Source: Scatophagus argus
Taxonomy: Eukaryota > Chordata > Actinopteri > Scatophagidae
Length of the DNA stretch: 64,000 bases
NCBI RefSeq assembly: GCF_020382885.2
Contig: NC_058494.1
Span: forward strand, 11,674,001-11,738,000
Reading direction: 5' to 3'
Positions 51,001 to 57,651 of this stretch are shown here, piece by piece. Positions within the stretch are counted from its first letter, which is position 1. Each line of letters starts with the position of its first letter. The position numbers were made by a program, and so were the translations under genes. A model generated the notes under the pieces. That model saw only the letters and a list, made by a program, of their open reading frames with translations. It made no database searches and was not told the origin of the DNA.

Positions 51001-52865
51001 TTCAGCCTTAACTTCGCTGATTCGCAGCCCACAGCAACATATCATCTTCAGCTCTCTCGTGTGATAAAGGGACTTTTTCTGTTTTAGTGGACAATCAGAC
51101 TCGAGCTTTTACCATCTTTTGTAAGGCATGGTGACTTTAAAACATAAAAAGCCCAACCTAAGCCAAATGAAAAGCCTGGTTTTTACTATTCTCACCAGAG
51201 TTTGTACTGCACAGACTGAGAAGTATAAATACAAATCGATGCGTGACTCAGCTCAAACCTAGTGGATCGGGGCTTTTCATGTTCAGTCTGTGAACCAAAG
51301 TTCGATTTCCTCTAAACCATTTTTGTCCTCTTCTTAATGGCTTCTTATGTCTGAGACATAAGAACCAGTCTGCTGGTTGTACGAGCATGGCTGTAATGCT
51401 GTTGCCTCTGTTCCTGCCTGTACTGTAGTTTGGGCACAGCTGTTTTTCTGCGCTTTTTGTCCTCATCCAACAAACAAGCCCTAATAACTGCACTATCTTC
51501 TCATGCTTGGTTGTGCCTCTAAACTCACCTCACTGCATTGCCCTCGCTGTGAGATGTAATTGCTTTAGGTGGATGCACACTACAAGATTTTAGCGACAGG
51601 TTGATTTATATCAACATAGAATACTTATTGTTGTTTATTTGTTTATTTGACTATGGCTGCACTTCAGGTTGGTTGTTTGCTGAAGAACTAGCTGATGCAG
51701 TTTCATGTGAAGCTTACTGAGCTCATAAGTCCTGTGGTTTGCATCCAGCTTCATGTGCCTTCAATGGTGATGTGCTTCACCCGTGTGTATTTACACCATC
51801 CATTTTCTCTCTTTCTCCCTCTCTCTCTTGCAGATTGTGATGTCAAACTCCTGGGTGCTGGGGTCACTCTTAAAACAAACAAAAAAAAATTATTTGCTAT
51901 CTCGGATGTTGCTGTTTTTACTTGTCTAAAACAGCGTTAAAAACTTTGTATGAAAGTGCATATATTAAGCCACACTGTAGGTGTGATCCTTTTTTATTTT
52001 AGAAGCAAAGGAAAGAAAAACGTTTCTACTGTCTTATAATGGCAGCCATGTTGGTAACACAAAGCATTCAAGGGAAAATGTATTTTCTTACACTTGCAAC
52101 AGATGACTGATATTTTGTTTATGTTTGAGTTGAATATAAGACAAAATATGAAGTTTGTCATTCTCTTCCTTGAGATTCAGTTTTGACAAAAAAAGAAATT
52201 AAAAAAGCTATTGGTTTTGATTGTGAAAACTACACACACACACAGATAACTTATCTTTTAATTTGACACAACTGTTGTTTATCGTCTTTGTCATAACATG
52301 CTGCAGCAGAACATTTTTACCTCATTTCTTAGCTGAGAGTTTTTTTAAAAAAAGCATGCAACATTATTAGTTTCTTTTTATTCGTTGTATCCATGTCTAA
52401 TTTTATTTCATGTGCATATTATATTTTTTGTGAAGGACTATTTTTGTGTTCTAAAGGAAATAATGGTAGGATCTGTAAAGATAGATTGGAGAAAAATGTA
52501 GTTTAGCTTTCCTGTTCTAAATATGGCAAGCTTGACTGTCTCCAGTTTAAAAATAAAAATAAAAAAAAAAAAGAAAAGTTCTTGTATATACACTGTTGGG
52601 CTCACATCGCATCACACACTTCGAAAACATTTCACCAACATGGCTGCTTGGTCTCTGTCAAAGTGTCTGACCCACTGGCATCCAATACCTGTTTTTGTTT
52701 TGTTTGTTTTTGTATTTCCACTAGTGCATATTTTTGTCATATTGTAAAGCTTTTAATAAAAAAGGAAACAACAAGAACAAGAAGTTTTCCAACTGTTTTC
52801 TTCCTCCTCTCTTTGCCCATCTCTGTAGGTCTCATAACAACAAACTTCAATCAGCAGCCTCTTAG
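11459..52865 (+). CDS. bptf: Bromodomain PHD finger transcription factor (NURF large subunit), complete, 36 coding exons
   Basis: BPTF is the largest subunit of the nuclear NURF (ISWI) remodelling complex; it binds H3K4me3 and acetylated histone tails and directs nucleosome sliding. I joined 36 exons in one frame: 8,964 nt, about 2,987 aa (human about 3,046). Order: Gly/Arg-rich and acidic N-terminus (1-190), DDT (about 225-285), PHD1 (380-421), WHIM-like segments, charged helix (540-625), conserved block (760-1068), low-complexity exon (1170-1840), conserved block (1840-2000), Gln-rich region (2010-2660), PHD2 (2753-2798), PHD3 (2811-2856), bromodomain (about 2875-2972). The start at 11459 gives [11 protein letters not shown], the conserved vertebrate N-terminus; there is no earlier in-frame ATG. 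All introns are GT-AG except intron 9 (GC-AG). Exon coordinates are in the following entries. Confidence 0.97.
12033..14487 (+). other. bptf intron 1 (2.45 kb)
   Basis: AT-rich intron. Open frames at 12091-12456, 13615-13974 and 14251-14805 are chance frames or run into exon 2. No repeat family is confidently recognised. Confidence 0.6.
14488..15310 (+). CDS. bptf: bptf exon 2: DDT domain, PHD1 and WHIM-like segments
   Basis: Encodes residues 192-466. The DDT domain spans about 225-285 ([20 protein letters not shown]). It is followed by the WHIM1-like [17 protein letters not shown]4HC3 PHD finger (PHD1) runs from C380 to C421 (CRVC, CCETC, YHLEC, CEVC). A WHIM2-like tail RKYWFLNRR closes the exon. 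In the family DDT/WHIM segments contact ISWI partners, whereas PHD1 is not the H3K4me3 reader. At 823 nt this is the second largest exon. Near identity to the human protein over the whole segment indicates strong constraint. Confidence 0.97.
15311..18247 (+). other. bptf intron 2 (2.9 kb)
   Basis: Contains TG-rich microsatellite stretches at about 16690-16705 and 17004-17032 and otherwise unremarkable AT-rich DNA. No exon or mobile element is supportable. Confidence 0.6.
18248..18720 (+). CDS. bptf: bptf exons 3-4: end of the WHIM region and conserved helix
   Basis: Exon 3 is 18248-18299 (KTIWYYSTK); exon 4 is 18552-18720 ([19 protein letters not shown] through [16 protein letters not shown]). 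They encode residues 466-540. Both are nearly identical to human BPTF. The intron between them is only 252 bp. Exon 4 ends AATG|gtaaaa, phase 1. Confidence 0.95.
18721..20876 (+). other. bptf intron 4 (2.2 kb)
   Basis: AT-rich intron with T-runs near 19287-19300 and 19804-19818. No recognisable exon or mobile element. Confidence 0.55.
20877..21134 (+). CDS. bptf: bptf exon 5: charged coiled-coil-like helix
   Basis: Encodes residues 540-625. Starts [11 protein letters not shown] and continues with dense Glu/Lys/Arg heptad-like runs ([20 protein letters not shown]). A long single helix or coiled coil is likely. It opens in phase with the human sequence (NEEILESIRAKK) but then diverges, which is normal for this linker. 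The antisense frame over the same bases (Ser/Leu-rich) is a shadow. Confidence 0.92.
21445..21651 (+). CDS. bptf: bptf exon 6: low-complexity linker
   Basis: Encodes residues 625-694, rich in Pro, Ser, Thr and Gly and not similar to the human linker beyond composition. The acceptor CACCTGTAG and donor AAAG|gtatac are both phase 1, so the exon is symmetric and could be skipped without a frameshift. Accepted because the frame is open across its full length and continuous with both neighbours. Confidence 0.85.
21979..22092 (+). CDS. Possible cassette exon between bptf exons 6 and 7
   Basis: A good acceptor (TTTTCTCCAAACAG) opens a 38-codon stop-free segment, [16 protein letters not shown] onward, ending at a GTAATT donor. 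It starts and ends in phase 1, so inclusion would keep the bptf frame. I recall no matching peptide in human BPTF. A 38-codon open stretch can easily occur by chance. Left out of the main model. Confidence 0.25.
22661..23248 (+). CDS. bptf: bptf exons 7-8
   Basis: Exon 7 is 22661-22846, a Ser/Pro-rich linker of 186 nt with symmetric phase 1. Exon 8 is 23073-23248 and includes [19 protein letters not shown] and [13 protein letters not shown], matching the human start of the conserved mid-block. Together they encode residues 694-815. The exon 8 acceptor CTTCCAG lies 30 bp after a pyrimidine tract. Confidence 0.9.
23654..24692 (+). CDS. bptf: bptf exons 9-11: conserved mid-block
   Basis: Exons: 23654-23833, 24144-24325 and 24561-24692, residues 816-980. 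Near-identical to human: [51 protein letters not shown]. Exon 9 ends CAGAGAG|gcaagc, a GC donor. No GT near that point would join HRE to DHDKRR, so intron 9 is a GC-AG intron. Confidence 0.95.
25434..26207 (+). CDS. bptf: bptf exons 12-13
   Basis: Exon 12 is 25434-25563 ([18 protein letters not shown] to [11 protein letters not shown]); exon 13 is 26072-26207 ([19 protein letters not shown] to YRKELE). Residues 980-1068. Both match the human protein closely. The exon 13 donor is GAAG|gtctgg, weaker than usual, but required by the phase. Confidence 0.93.
26745..27047 (+). CDS. bptf: bptf exon 14: acidic linker
   Basis: Encodes residues 1069-1169, Glu/Ser/Asp-rich, including [12 protein letters not shown], comparable to the human EEPMEVDDD stretch. 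Symmetric phase 1 exon of 303 nt. The donor is CAAA|gtatga. Read-through past the donor meets a stop within about 25 codons. Confidence 0.9.
27149..29222 (+). CDS. bptf: bptf exon 15: giant low-complexity exon
   Basis: A single 2,074-nt exon for residues 1170-1861. It opens with a conserved block ([27 protein letters not shown]). About 500 poorly conserved Ser/Thr/Glu-rich residues follow, including a Thr-rich stretch. It closes with a near-invariant block ([45 protein letters not shown]). The middle is probably disordered. The large size of this exon is also seen in mammalian BPTF. Confidence 0.95.
29761..30228 (+). mobile_element. Decayed Tc1/mariner-type element (468 bp)
   Basis: The ends are imperfect inverted repeats: the left begins TATATACACTGTATAGACAA and the right end read in reverse begins TATATACGCTATATGTACAA. 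Inside, plus-strand bases 29967-30008 still read [14 protein letters not shown], the DDE-helix region of Tc1-like transposases (typical PDLNPIENLW). Stops and frameshifts surround it and only about 470 bp remain, so this is a deleted, inactive copy. Confidence 0.8.
31059..31107. repeat. Perfect inverted repeat, 21-bp arms, 7-nt loop
   Basis: Arms 31059-31079 and 31087-31107 are exact reverse complements (left arm begins AGCTGTTCTG) around the loop GTTAGAG. Deep in bptf intron 15, more than 400 bp from exon 16. Confidence 0.95.
31518..32975 (+). CDS. bptf: bptf exons 16-19: second conserved block
   Basis: Exons: 31518-31639 ([20 protein letters not shown]), 32086-32214 ([20 protein letters not shown]), 32402-32552 ([30 protein letters not shown]) and 32936-32975 ([13 protein letters not shown]). 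Residues 1861-2008. Almost identical to human BPTF over this length; no named domain, but it is among the most constrained parts of the protein. Confidence 0.95.
33318..34122 (+). CDS. bptf: bptf exons 20-21
   Basis: Exon 20 is 33318-33543 (Ala/Thr/Pro-rich, then [20 protein letters not shown]). Exon 21 is 33973-34122 ([19 protein letters not shown] and [16 protein letters not shown]). Residues 2009-2133. Exon 21 uses the acceptor TTTACGAG, chosen because it restores phase 1. The exon is 150 nt, symmetric and skippable. Confidence 0.88.
34123..37139 (+). other. bptf intron 21 (3.0 kb)
   Basis: The longest intron of the gene. It contains a dispersed repeat at 35297-35630 and AT-rich DNA otherwise. 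Open frames in it lack acceptor/donor pairs in a compatible phase. Confidence 0.6.
35297..35630 (-). repeat. SINE-like dispersed teleost repeat
   Basis: Reads from GAAGAAGAAGAATCAGCTTT through TTCTGCATTTGACCCATCC and GTGCCTTGCTCAAGGGCACA to CTCTAGGCCACGGCTG. I recognise this order as an abundant repeat of spiny-rayed fishes. The last 60 bp, with GGGAATCGAAG and GATCACAAGCCGC, look tRNA-like on the minus strand, suggesting a SINE head. Family assignment needs a library search. Confidence 0.55.
37140..37699 (+). CDS. bptf: bptf exons 22-23
   Basis: Exon 22 is 37140-37270 ([33 protein letters not shown]); exon 23 is 37585-37699 ([16 protein letters not shown]). Residues 2134-2215. Gln/Thr/Pro-rich and well matched to human ([31 protein letters not shown]). 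Confidence 0.93.
38529..40476 (+). CDS. bptf: bptf exons 24-26: Gln-rich region
   Basis: Exons: 38529-38734 ([31 protein letters not shown]), 39610-39850 ([34 protein letters not shown]) and 40193-40476 (Gln/Pro/Thr-rich, ending SGLQQQVQ). Residues 2215-2459. For exon 26 the donor after CAGGTACAG was preferred over the one six bases earlier because human retains the VQ residues. Confidence 0.92.
40928..42444 (+). CDS. bptf: bptf exons 27-29
   Basis: Exons: 40928-41041 ([22 protein letters not shown]), 41535-41696 ([20 protein letters not shown]) and 42362-42444 ([20 protein letters not shown]). Residues 2460-2579. Gln-rich amphipathic helices. Both longer introns here contain repeats (41111-41377 and 41930-42145). 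Confidence 0.93.
41111..41377. mobile_element. MITE-like non-autonomous DNA element
   Basis: The left end reads ACTTGATTCCAATAAAGCTG; the right end read in reverse is TAACCCTGATTCCAAAAAGA, giving imperfect terminal inverted repeats sharing TGATTCCAA. The interior contains TGTCCCAATTTGTTTGAAAT, which I recall from a very common fish element. There is no coding capacity. Exact ends and target-site duplication are uncertain. Confidence 0.55.
41930..42145. repeat. Dispersed teleost repeat copy
   Basis: Contains CCATCCATCCGTCCATTC, TATACCGCTTATCCGTCAGG, AAAACCCACGCAGGCACAG and AGAACATGCAAATCCACACA in the order found throughout fish genomes. The AAACCCACGCAG part matches the repeat at 205-410. It lies inside bptf intron 28. 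Confidence 0.6.
42445..45078 (+). other. bptf intron 29 (2.6 kb)
   Basis: Contains a perfect hairpin at 44921-44973 about 105 bp before exon 30, and CT-rich tracts near 44257-44300. No exon or mobile element is identified. Confidence 0.6.
44921..44973. repeat. Perfect inverted repeat, 20-bp arms, 13-nt loop
   Basis: Arms 44921-44940 and 44954-44973 are exact reverse complements (left arm begins TAGAACAGTA) around the loop TTCTTCCTCAGTA. Located 105 bp upstream of bptf exon 30. Confidence 0.95.
45079..45304 (+). CDS. bptf: bptf exon 30
   Basis: Encodes residues 2579-2654: [56 protein letters not shown] strongly basic, helical segment preceding the PHD fingers; near-identical to human apart from conservative changes. 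Confidence 0.95.
45500..45825 (+). CDS. bptf: bptf exon 31: Ala/His linker and start of PHD2
   Basis: Encodes residues 2655-2763. Begins [20 protein letters not shown], has a run of seven Ala codons (GCC-rich, with [12 protein letters not shown] following), a basic KRKREEERE / [12 protein letters not shown] segment, then the first zinc ligands of PHD2 ([13 protein letters not shown]). The donor ACCAA|gtatga in phase 2 splits the finger at a lysine codon. Read-through adds about 20 unrelated residues before a stop, so is not the normal product. Confidence 0.94.
46153..46326 (+). CDS. bptf: bptf exon 32: PHD-unit cassette exon
   Basis: 174 nt, phase 2 at both ends, residues 2763-2821. It carries the rest of PHD2 ([35 protein letters not shown]) and then the opening of PHD3 ([13 protein letters not shown]). 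Its end mirrors the end of exon 31, so it spans exactly one PHD repeat unit. Known BPTF isoforms differ in the presence of this extra finger. Cage residues of PHD2 are Y2752, Y2759, Y2765 and W2774. Confidence 0.94.
47082..47274 (+). CDS. bptf: bptf exon 33: PHD3 (H3K4me3 reader)
   Basis: Encodes residues 2821-2885: [32 protein letters not shown] and the helical linker to the bromodomain ([19 protein letters not shown]). With Y2810 and Y2817 from exon 32, Y2823 and W2832 form the aromatic cage at the spacing known for the human H3K4me3-binding finger. Confidence 0.95.
47987..50328 (+). CDS. bptf: bptf exons 34-35: bromodomain
   Basis: Exon 34 is 47987-48071 ([13 protein letters not shown], the WPF shelf at W2891-F2893, YYRVIKEPM). 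Exon 35 is 50142-50328 ([46 protein letters not shown]). Residues 2886-2976; N2948 is the acetyl-lysine-contacting Asn. The 2.07-kb intron between them (48072-50141) holds no recognisable exon. Confidence 0.96.
50742..51388. repeat. 39-bp inverted repeat pair with 569-bp spacer
   Basis: Bases 50742-50780 and 51350-51388 are reverse complements with one mismatch (left arm begins ATGCTCGTACAACCAGCAGA). Both lie in bptf intron 35. No further similarity extends outside the arms and no target-site duplication was seen. The right arm contains its own short palindrome CTTATGTCTGAGACATAAG. Confidence 0.9.
51834..52760 (+). CDS. Possible alternative last exon of bptf
   Basis: A strong acceptor (CTCTCTCTTGCAG, ending 51833) in intron 35 would join exon 35 to A-TTG-TGA, giving ...KASRL and a stop at 51838-51840. 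About 920 bp of AT-rich, 3'-UTR-like DNA follows, ending in AATAAA at 52755-52760, only 68 bp before the acceptor of the canonical last exon. Inference from signals only. Confidence 0.4.
52829..52865 (+). CDS. bptf: bptf exon 36: C-terminal tail
   Basis: 37 nt encoding [11 protein letters not shown] and TAG at 52863-52865, matching the human tail [11 protein letters not shown]. The acceptor is CATCTCTGTAG. Confidence 0.95.
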
Positions 52866-55572
52866 CTCCCTCCTAAAATCAAAAAGACAGACCTTGTGGT
52901 TTCTTCTGAGTGATTAATCCCCATGGTCCAAGTCAGGCTCTGCTCGCCGAACCTCCAACGCCTCCAGTGCAGTGCAAAAGGGATAGAAAAGCCCCTTTTC
53001 ATCCAAAGTGTCACTGGGACGTAAAGAGAAGTCCCCCTTCGGACCACAGGCAGGGGGATCCCTGGACTCTGTCAGGCTGTTTCATCTCAACCAGCAGATA
53101 CATCTGATGATGAGAAGACCGATTCAGATGGGAAATGCAGAGGAAGTTGGCTGGTTCGGTTCAGTGGCAGTCTGATCCTATGGCAGCAGCAGACTCTCAA
53201 AGAGTTGTGTTTATTGTGTAGCTTTTTTTTTTTTTTTTGGGGGGGGGGGGGGGGGTCAGCTCTGGTCTTCCCACACAGATATTAAAGTCCCCGCCTCATA
53301 TGGAAATATTCACAAGGAAAAATGAGAAATTAGAAAGGCATCACATCCATGTACAATACCTTGGAGTTCATTCTCCTTGTATTTAGTAGCTGTATGTCTG
53401 AAAGCATCATTTTATTGGTGGAACAAGTGTTGCACATTGTCCCCTATCAGAGGAAATAATCCAACTAAAATAACTTTTCACGCCACTTTGGTCAGCCATT
53501 GTCGGACAGTGGTACCGTCCAGGGTTCACACCCATTTTCATTGCACCCAGACAAGTGTGTAGCCCTGCATGAAGCACGAACAGCCTCACTAAACCCATTT
53601 GGTCGCACATCATCTGACTGTCAGTGGTACATTTCACTGTACATTCCCCATCACAGTAGCTTATTGCTGTGATGCCATTTGTAGTAGAAGCTAGATTTCT
53701 GAGAAAATTAAAAAATAATAATAATAGTTTTTCTGAGATTTTAACGTCACCACATATGGGCACTGGGAGCACTCACTAAAATAATTCAAGCGGTCTTCAT
53801 TTTGTCTGGCGCATGTGTTACTTTCATGTTATTTTGCGGAGTAAATATTCAGCACAGGCCATCCCACCCACCACATCCTGCCCCTCTTCTGACCTTTTTT
53901 CCATTTTGTGTTGTGAAGAATGCTTACTAGCTCCCTGCTCCTCGAAGCCTGATCTTTTGAGACAAAAAGGTCAAGCGGGACACAAGAAGTGAGGCAATGA
54001 CACTGTTAGGCCTTCGGGAAAGGTGAAACTCATACAAGGCTTAACTAACCTACATGTACTGTACCTCCCTCCATGCGCACACTGTCCCGACACAACTCTT
54101 GTTTCTGTCAATGGCTCAGTCTGTAAGTCTCTCCCCTTATCTCTCTGCCACTTTTTCCAACATGTTTCATTGAAATTGACAGGTTGGCTCACATATGTCT
54201 CTCAACTCATCCTCAAAGCATGGTTAAGTAATTGGATAATGGACTTTTCCACTCAGTATCAACTCAGTTATGGTGCGGTCTGCGGCAGCATGTCTGGGAA
54301 TAAACTTTGAGCGAATGGGGGTCTTTGTATTGTTGGGTTTGTATGACAATTTTATAGCAGCATTTTTATCATGTTTGGGAACATTTTTGTAAACTGTATC
54401 TGTCGGTTTGTAGAGGGGGAGCAGTTGCAAGACATGGTTACAGTTGTCTAAAACAATTTAAAACCAAGCAAATGTTTCATTTTTTTTGTTTGTTGTGGGT
54501 TTTTTTTCCTTTTTTTATTTGTATGTAAAGGCAGAGTTGAGAGATAATGTAGCTTCTGTCCTTTTTTCTGTTTGTCTTTCACAATTTCCGTCACTTTGTA
54601 ATCTGACGATGATGATGTGTCTCATCCATTGTTTGTAATCTCTATTGTATATTATTGCTGTCCAAATATGTAGAAATGAAAGATTTTTTAGAGTAGTAGA
54701 AACTTTTATTTTTCACTCTTTGAACCAGCAACCAAGCCCGCCTGTATATTTAACTGTCTGAAGTGCACTCTACATTTAGGTGAAATTGCCCTTTATATTA
54801 AAAGTGCTGCATATTGTGAGCATAAAGTTTTTGAATGAGGTAGAGTGACAAAGTTAACTCTTGTAAAGAGTTGCTCTTTTTTTGTAAGAAACCAACCAGT
54901 TCAACATAACTTCTATACTGACATTGCATTTCTTGTATTATTTATTCATATCAATGAAAAGTTCTCAGTTTTTTGAGTAATGTTGAAGAAATGTAACTGC
55001 AGATAAAAAGTACTCTATGTTTTTAACAGATTGTGGCAACTCAGAAGAGATTCTCTTTTGTATTTGATAGGACATTTCATCCTAGGTGATAAAGTAATGT
55101 TTTTGACACCAGTTTAAAGGAGTTGTGTTTTCTTTGAGAGCAGCTCATTTAACTTTATCACACATTGTTACCCAAGTTTTTTCTGTGCTTTGTGAATTTT
55201 CCACTCTTGCACATTCACAGCATTATAGACAAATTAGAAGAAATGAAGAAGAAATAACATATTTTATCAGTGTCTGCCATCCATTCTTATTAGAGTTTAG
55301 GTAGTTATATACTGTTAGACAAATTTGCTGCATTTAAAGGCTTAGAAGATGGGTATAATTGAACATCATCTGCATAGCAGGGGTAGCAGATACCTTTAAA
55401 ATAGCATATTTTGGGGCAAGCTCGTGGCTTTGAGTTCAGAACCATGCATGAAATCCCTGATTCAAGTACTGGCATAATGTTTGCTGTTTCGCTTTCATTT
55501 CCAGTCAACTCTACTGGTCTTTATTTAAAAGACCAGAAAATGATTCACTATCTGCTAAAAGGGAAGCATATA
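52866..55572 (+). other. bptf 3' UTR and downstream DNA
   Basis: AT-rich stretch without exons. AATAAA at 54299-54304 is the best polyadenylation signal, implying a 3' UTR of about 1.45 kb; AT-rich UTR-like DNA continues to about 55250, so longer forms are possible. A T16/G17 homopolymer lies at 53223-53255. The minus-strand frame at 53407-53772 is not supported. Confidence 0.55.
53223..53255. repeat. Adjoining T16 and G17 homopolymers
   Basis: Sixteen T (53223-53238) followed directly by seventeen G (53239-53255) within the bptf 3' UTR. Lengths may be inaccurate because such runs are error-prone in sequencing. Confidence 0.9.
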
Positions 55573-57201
55573 CAGTGGCTTGCGAAACTATTTGGCCCCC
55601 TTGAACTTTGTGACCTTTTGACACATTTCAGGCATCAAACATAAAGATATAAAACTGTAATTTTTTGTGAAGAAACAACAACAAGTGGGACACAATCATG
55701 AAGTGGAACAAAATGTATTGGATGTTTTTAACTTTTTTAACAAATAAAAAATGAAAAATTGGGTGTGCAAAATCATTCAGCCCCATTGAGTTAATACTTT
55801 GTAGCGCCACCTTTTGCTGCGATTACAGCTGCAAGTCGCTTGGGGTATGTCTCTATCAGTTTTGCACATCGAGAAACTGATATTTTTGCCCATTCCTCCT
55901 TGCAAAACAGCTCGAGCTCAGTGAGGTTGGATGGAGAGCGTTTGTGAACAGCAGTTTTCAGTTCTTTCCACAGATTCTCAATTGGATTGAGGTCTGGACT
56001 TTGACCTGGCCATTCTAACACCTTGATATGTTTTTTGGTAAACCATTCCATTGTAGCTTTTGCTATATGTTTTGGATCATTGTCTTGTTGGAAGACAAAT
56101 CTCCGTCCCAGTCTCAGGTCTTTTGCGGACTCCATCAGGTTTTCTTCCAGAATGGTCCTGTATTTGGCTCCATCCATCTTCCCATCAATTTTAACCATCT
56201 TCCCTGTCCCTGCTGAAGAAAAGCAGGCCCAAACCATGATGCTGCCACCACCATGTTTGACAGTGGGGATGGTGTGTTGCGGGTGATGAGCTGTGCTGCT
56301 TTTACGCCAAACATAACGTCTTGCATTGTTGCCAAAAAGTTCGATTTTGGTCTCATCTGACCAGAGCACCTTCTTCCACATGTTTGGTGTGTCTCCCAGG
56401 TGGCTTGTGGCAAACTTTAAACGACACTTTTTATGGATATCTTTAAGAAATGGCTTCCTTCTTGCCACTCTTCCATAAAGGCCAGATTTGTGCAGTATAC
56501 GACTGATTGTTGTCCTATGGACAGATTCTCCCACCTCAGCTGTAGACCTCTGCAGTTCATCCAGAGTGATCATGGGCCTCTTGGCTGCATCTCTGATCAG
56601 TCTTCTCCTTGTATGAGCTGAAAGTTTAGGGGGACGGCCAGATCTTGGTAGATTTGCAGTGGTCTGATACTCCTTTCATTTCAATATTATTGCTTGCACA
56701 GTGCTCCTTGGGATGTTTAAAGCTTGGGAAATCTTTTTGTATCCAAATCCAGCTTTAAACTTCTCCACAACAGTATCTCGGACCTGCCTGGTGTGTTCCT
56801 TGTTCTTCATGATGCTCTCTGCGCTTTAAACAGACCTCTGAGACTATCACAGTGCAGGTGCATTTATACAGAGACTTGATTACACACAGGTGGATTCCAT
56901 TTATCATCGTTAGTCATTTAGGTCAACATTGAATCATTCAGAGATCCTCACTGAACTTCTGGACAGAGTTTGCTGCACTGAAAGTAAAGGGGCTGAATAA
57001 TTTTGCACGCCCAATTTTTCGTTTTTTTATTTGTTAAAAAAGTTTAAAATATCCAATAAAGTGTGTTCCACTTCATGATTGTGTCCCACTTGTTGTTGAT
57101 TCTTCACAAGAAATTACAGTTTTATATCTTTATGTTTGAAGCCTGAAATGTGGAAAAAGGTCACAAAGTTCAAGGGGGCCAAATAGTTTCGCAAGCCACT
57201 G
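55573..57201 (-). mobile_element. Near-complete Tc1-like DNA transposon
   Basis: A 1,629-bp element with both ends starting CAGTGGCTTGCGAAACTATT in inverted orientation, flanked by TA duplications (55571-55572 and 57202-57203). Terminal inverted repeats extend about 210 bp and differ at only a handful of positions over the outer 140 bp, so decay is slight. This matches the usual 1.6-kb Tc1-family structure with long inverted repeats. The transposase is on the minus strand. It sits between the tail-to-tail genes bptf and C17orf58. Confidence 0.95.
55791..56810 (-). pseudogene. Tc1-like transposase, one in-frame stop
   Basis: A 340-codon minus-strand frame from MKNKEHTRQV to GGATKY. It has an N-terminal helix-turn-helix (KKISQALNIPRSTVQAII), the GRPPKLS hook, and a DD34E catalytic triad: D152 (WSDETK), D243 (QQDNDPKH) and E278 (NPIENLW). 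Codon 45 is TGA (plus 56676-56678), where related elements have a tryptophan. The remainder is open with no frameshift. A 260-codon product could start at internal Met80 but would lack the DNA-binding region, so the copy is probably non-autonomous. Confidence 0.93.
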
Positions 57202-57379
57202 TACAAGGTAAATCTTTTATACAGACTAAATTGTTTCCATTTTTATTGTAATTTCTAGATATGCTGGCTGCATGGCTTGGGGATAGCAATATTGGTCTGT
57301 CAGTCATTTGGTCTACCACTTTGGTTCAGACTGAAATATTTTTGAAAGTGCCTTAAATTTAGCAGAAACTTTCACATTC

Positions 57380-57620
57380 CAGAATGTGAAGATAACTTTG
57401 GTGACCTCTGATTTTTTTTCTAATGCAAGCACAAAATTATCATTTGTGGTTCTGAATGAAATGTCTGAGCAGCTATTGGATGGCTTTCCATGAAATTTGC
57501 ATCCACTGTTCTTTGTTTTATTTATTGCTAATTAGCAAATGATAGAATGCGAACAGGCCTATCTGAGATTGTTAACACAATACAAACATCAGCATTTTAG
57601 CATTGTTAGTAGCCTGTAAA
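57380..57620. repeat. Common percomorph dispersed repeat remnant
   Basis: Phrases ACTTTGGTGACCTCTGA, AGCTATTGGATGGCTTTCCA, TGAAATTTGCATCCA and ACATCAGCATTTTAGCATTG occur in the order of a repeat I recognise from many spiny-rayed fish genomes. Class unknown; no termini seen. Confidence 0.5.
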
Positions 57621-57627
57621 AATATTG

Positions 57628-57651
57628 GATAGATAGATAGATAGATAGATA
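57628..57651. repeat. (GATA)n microsatellite
   Basis: About six tandem GATA units followed by ACATACTGATCCCCAGGGAA, a sequence often found after GATA runs in fish. Confidence 0.85.
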
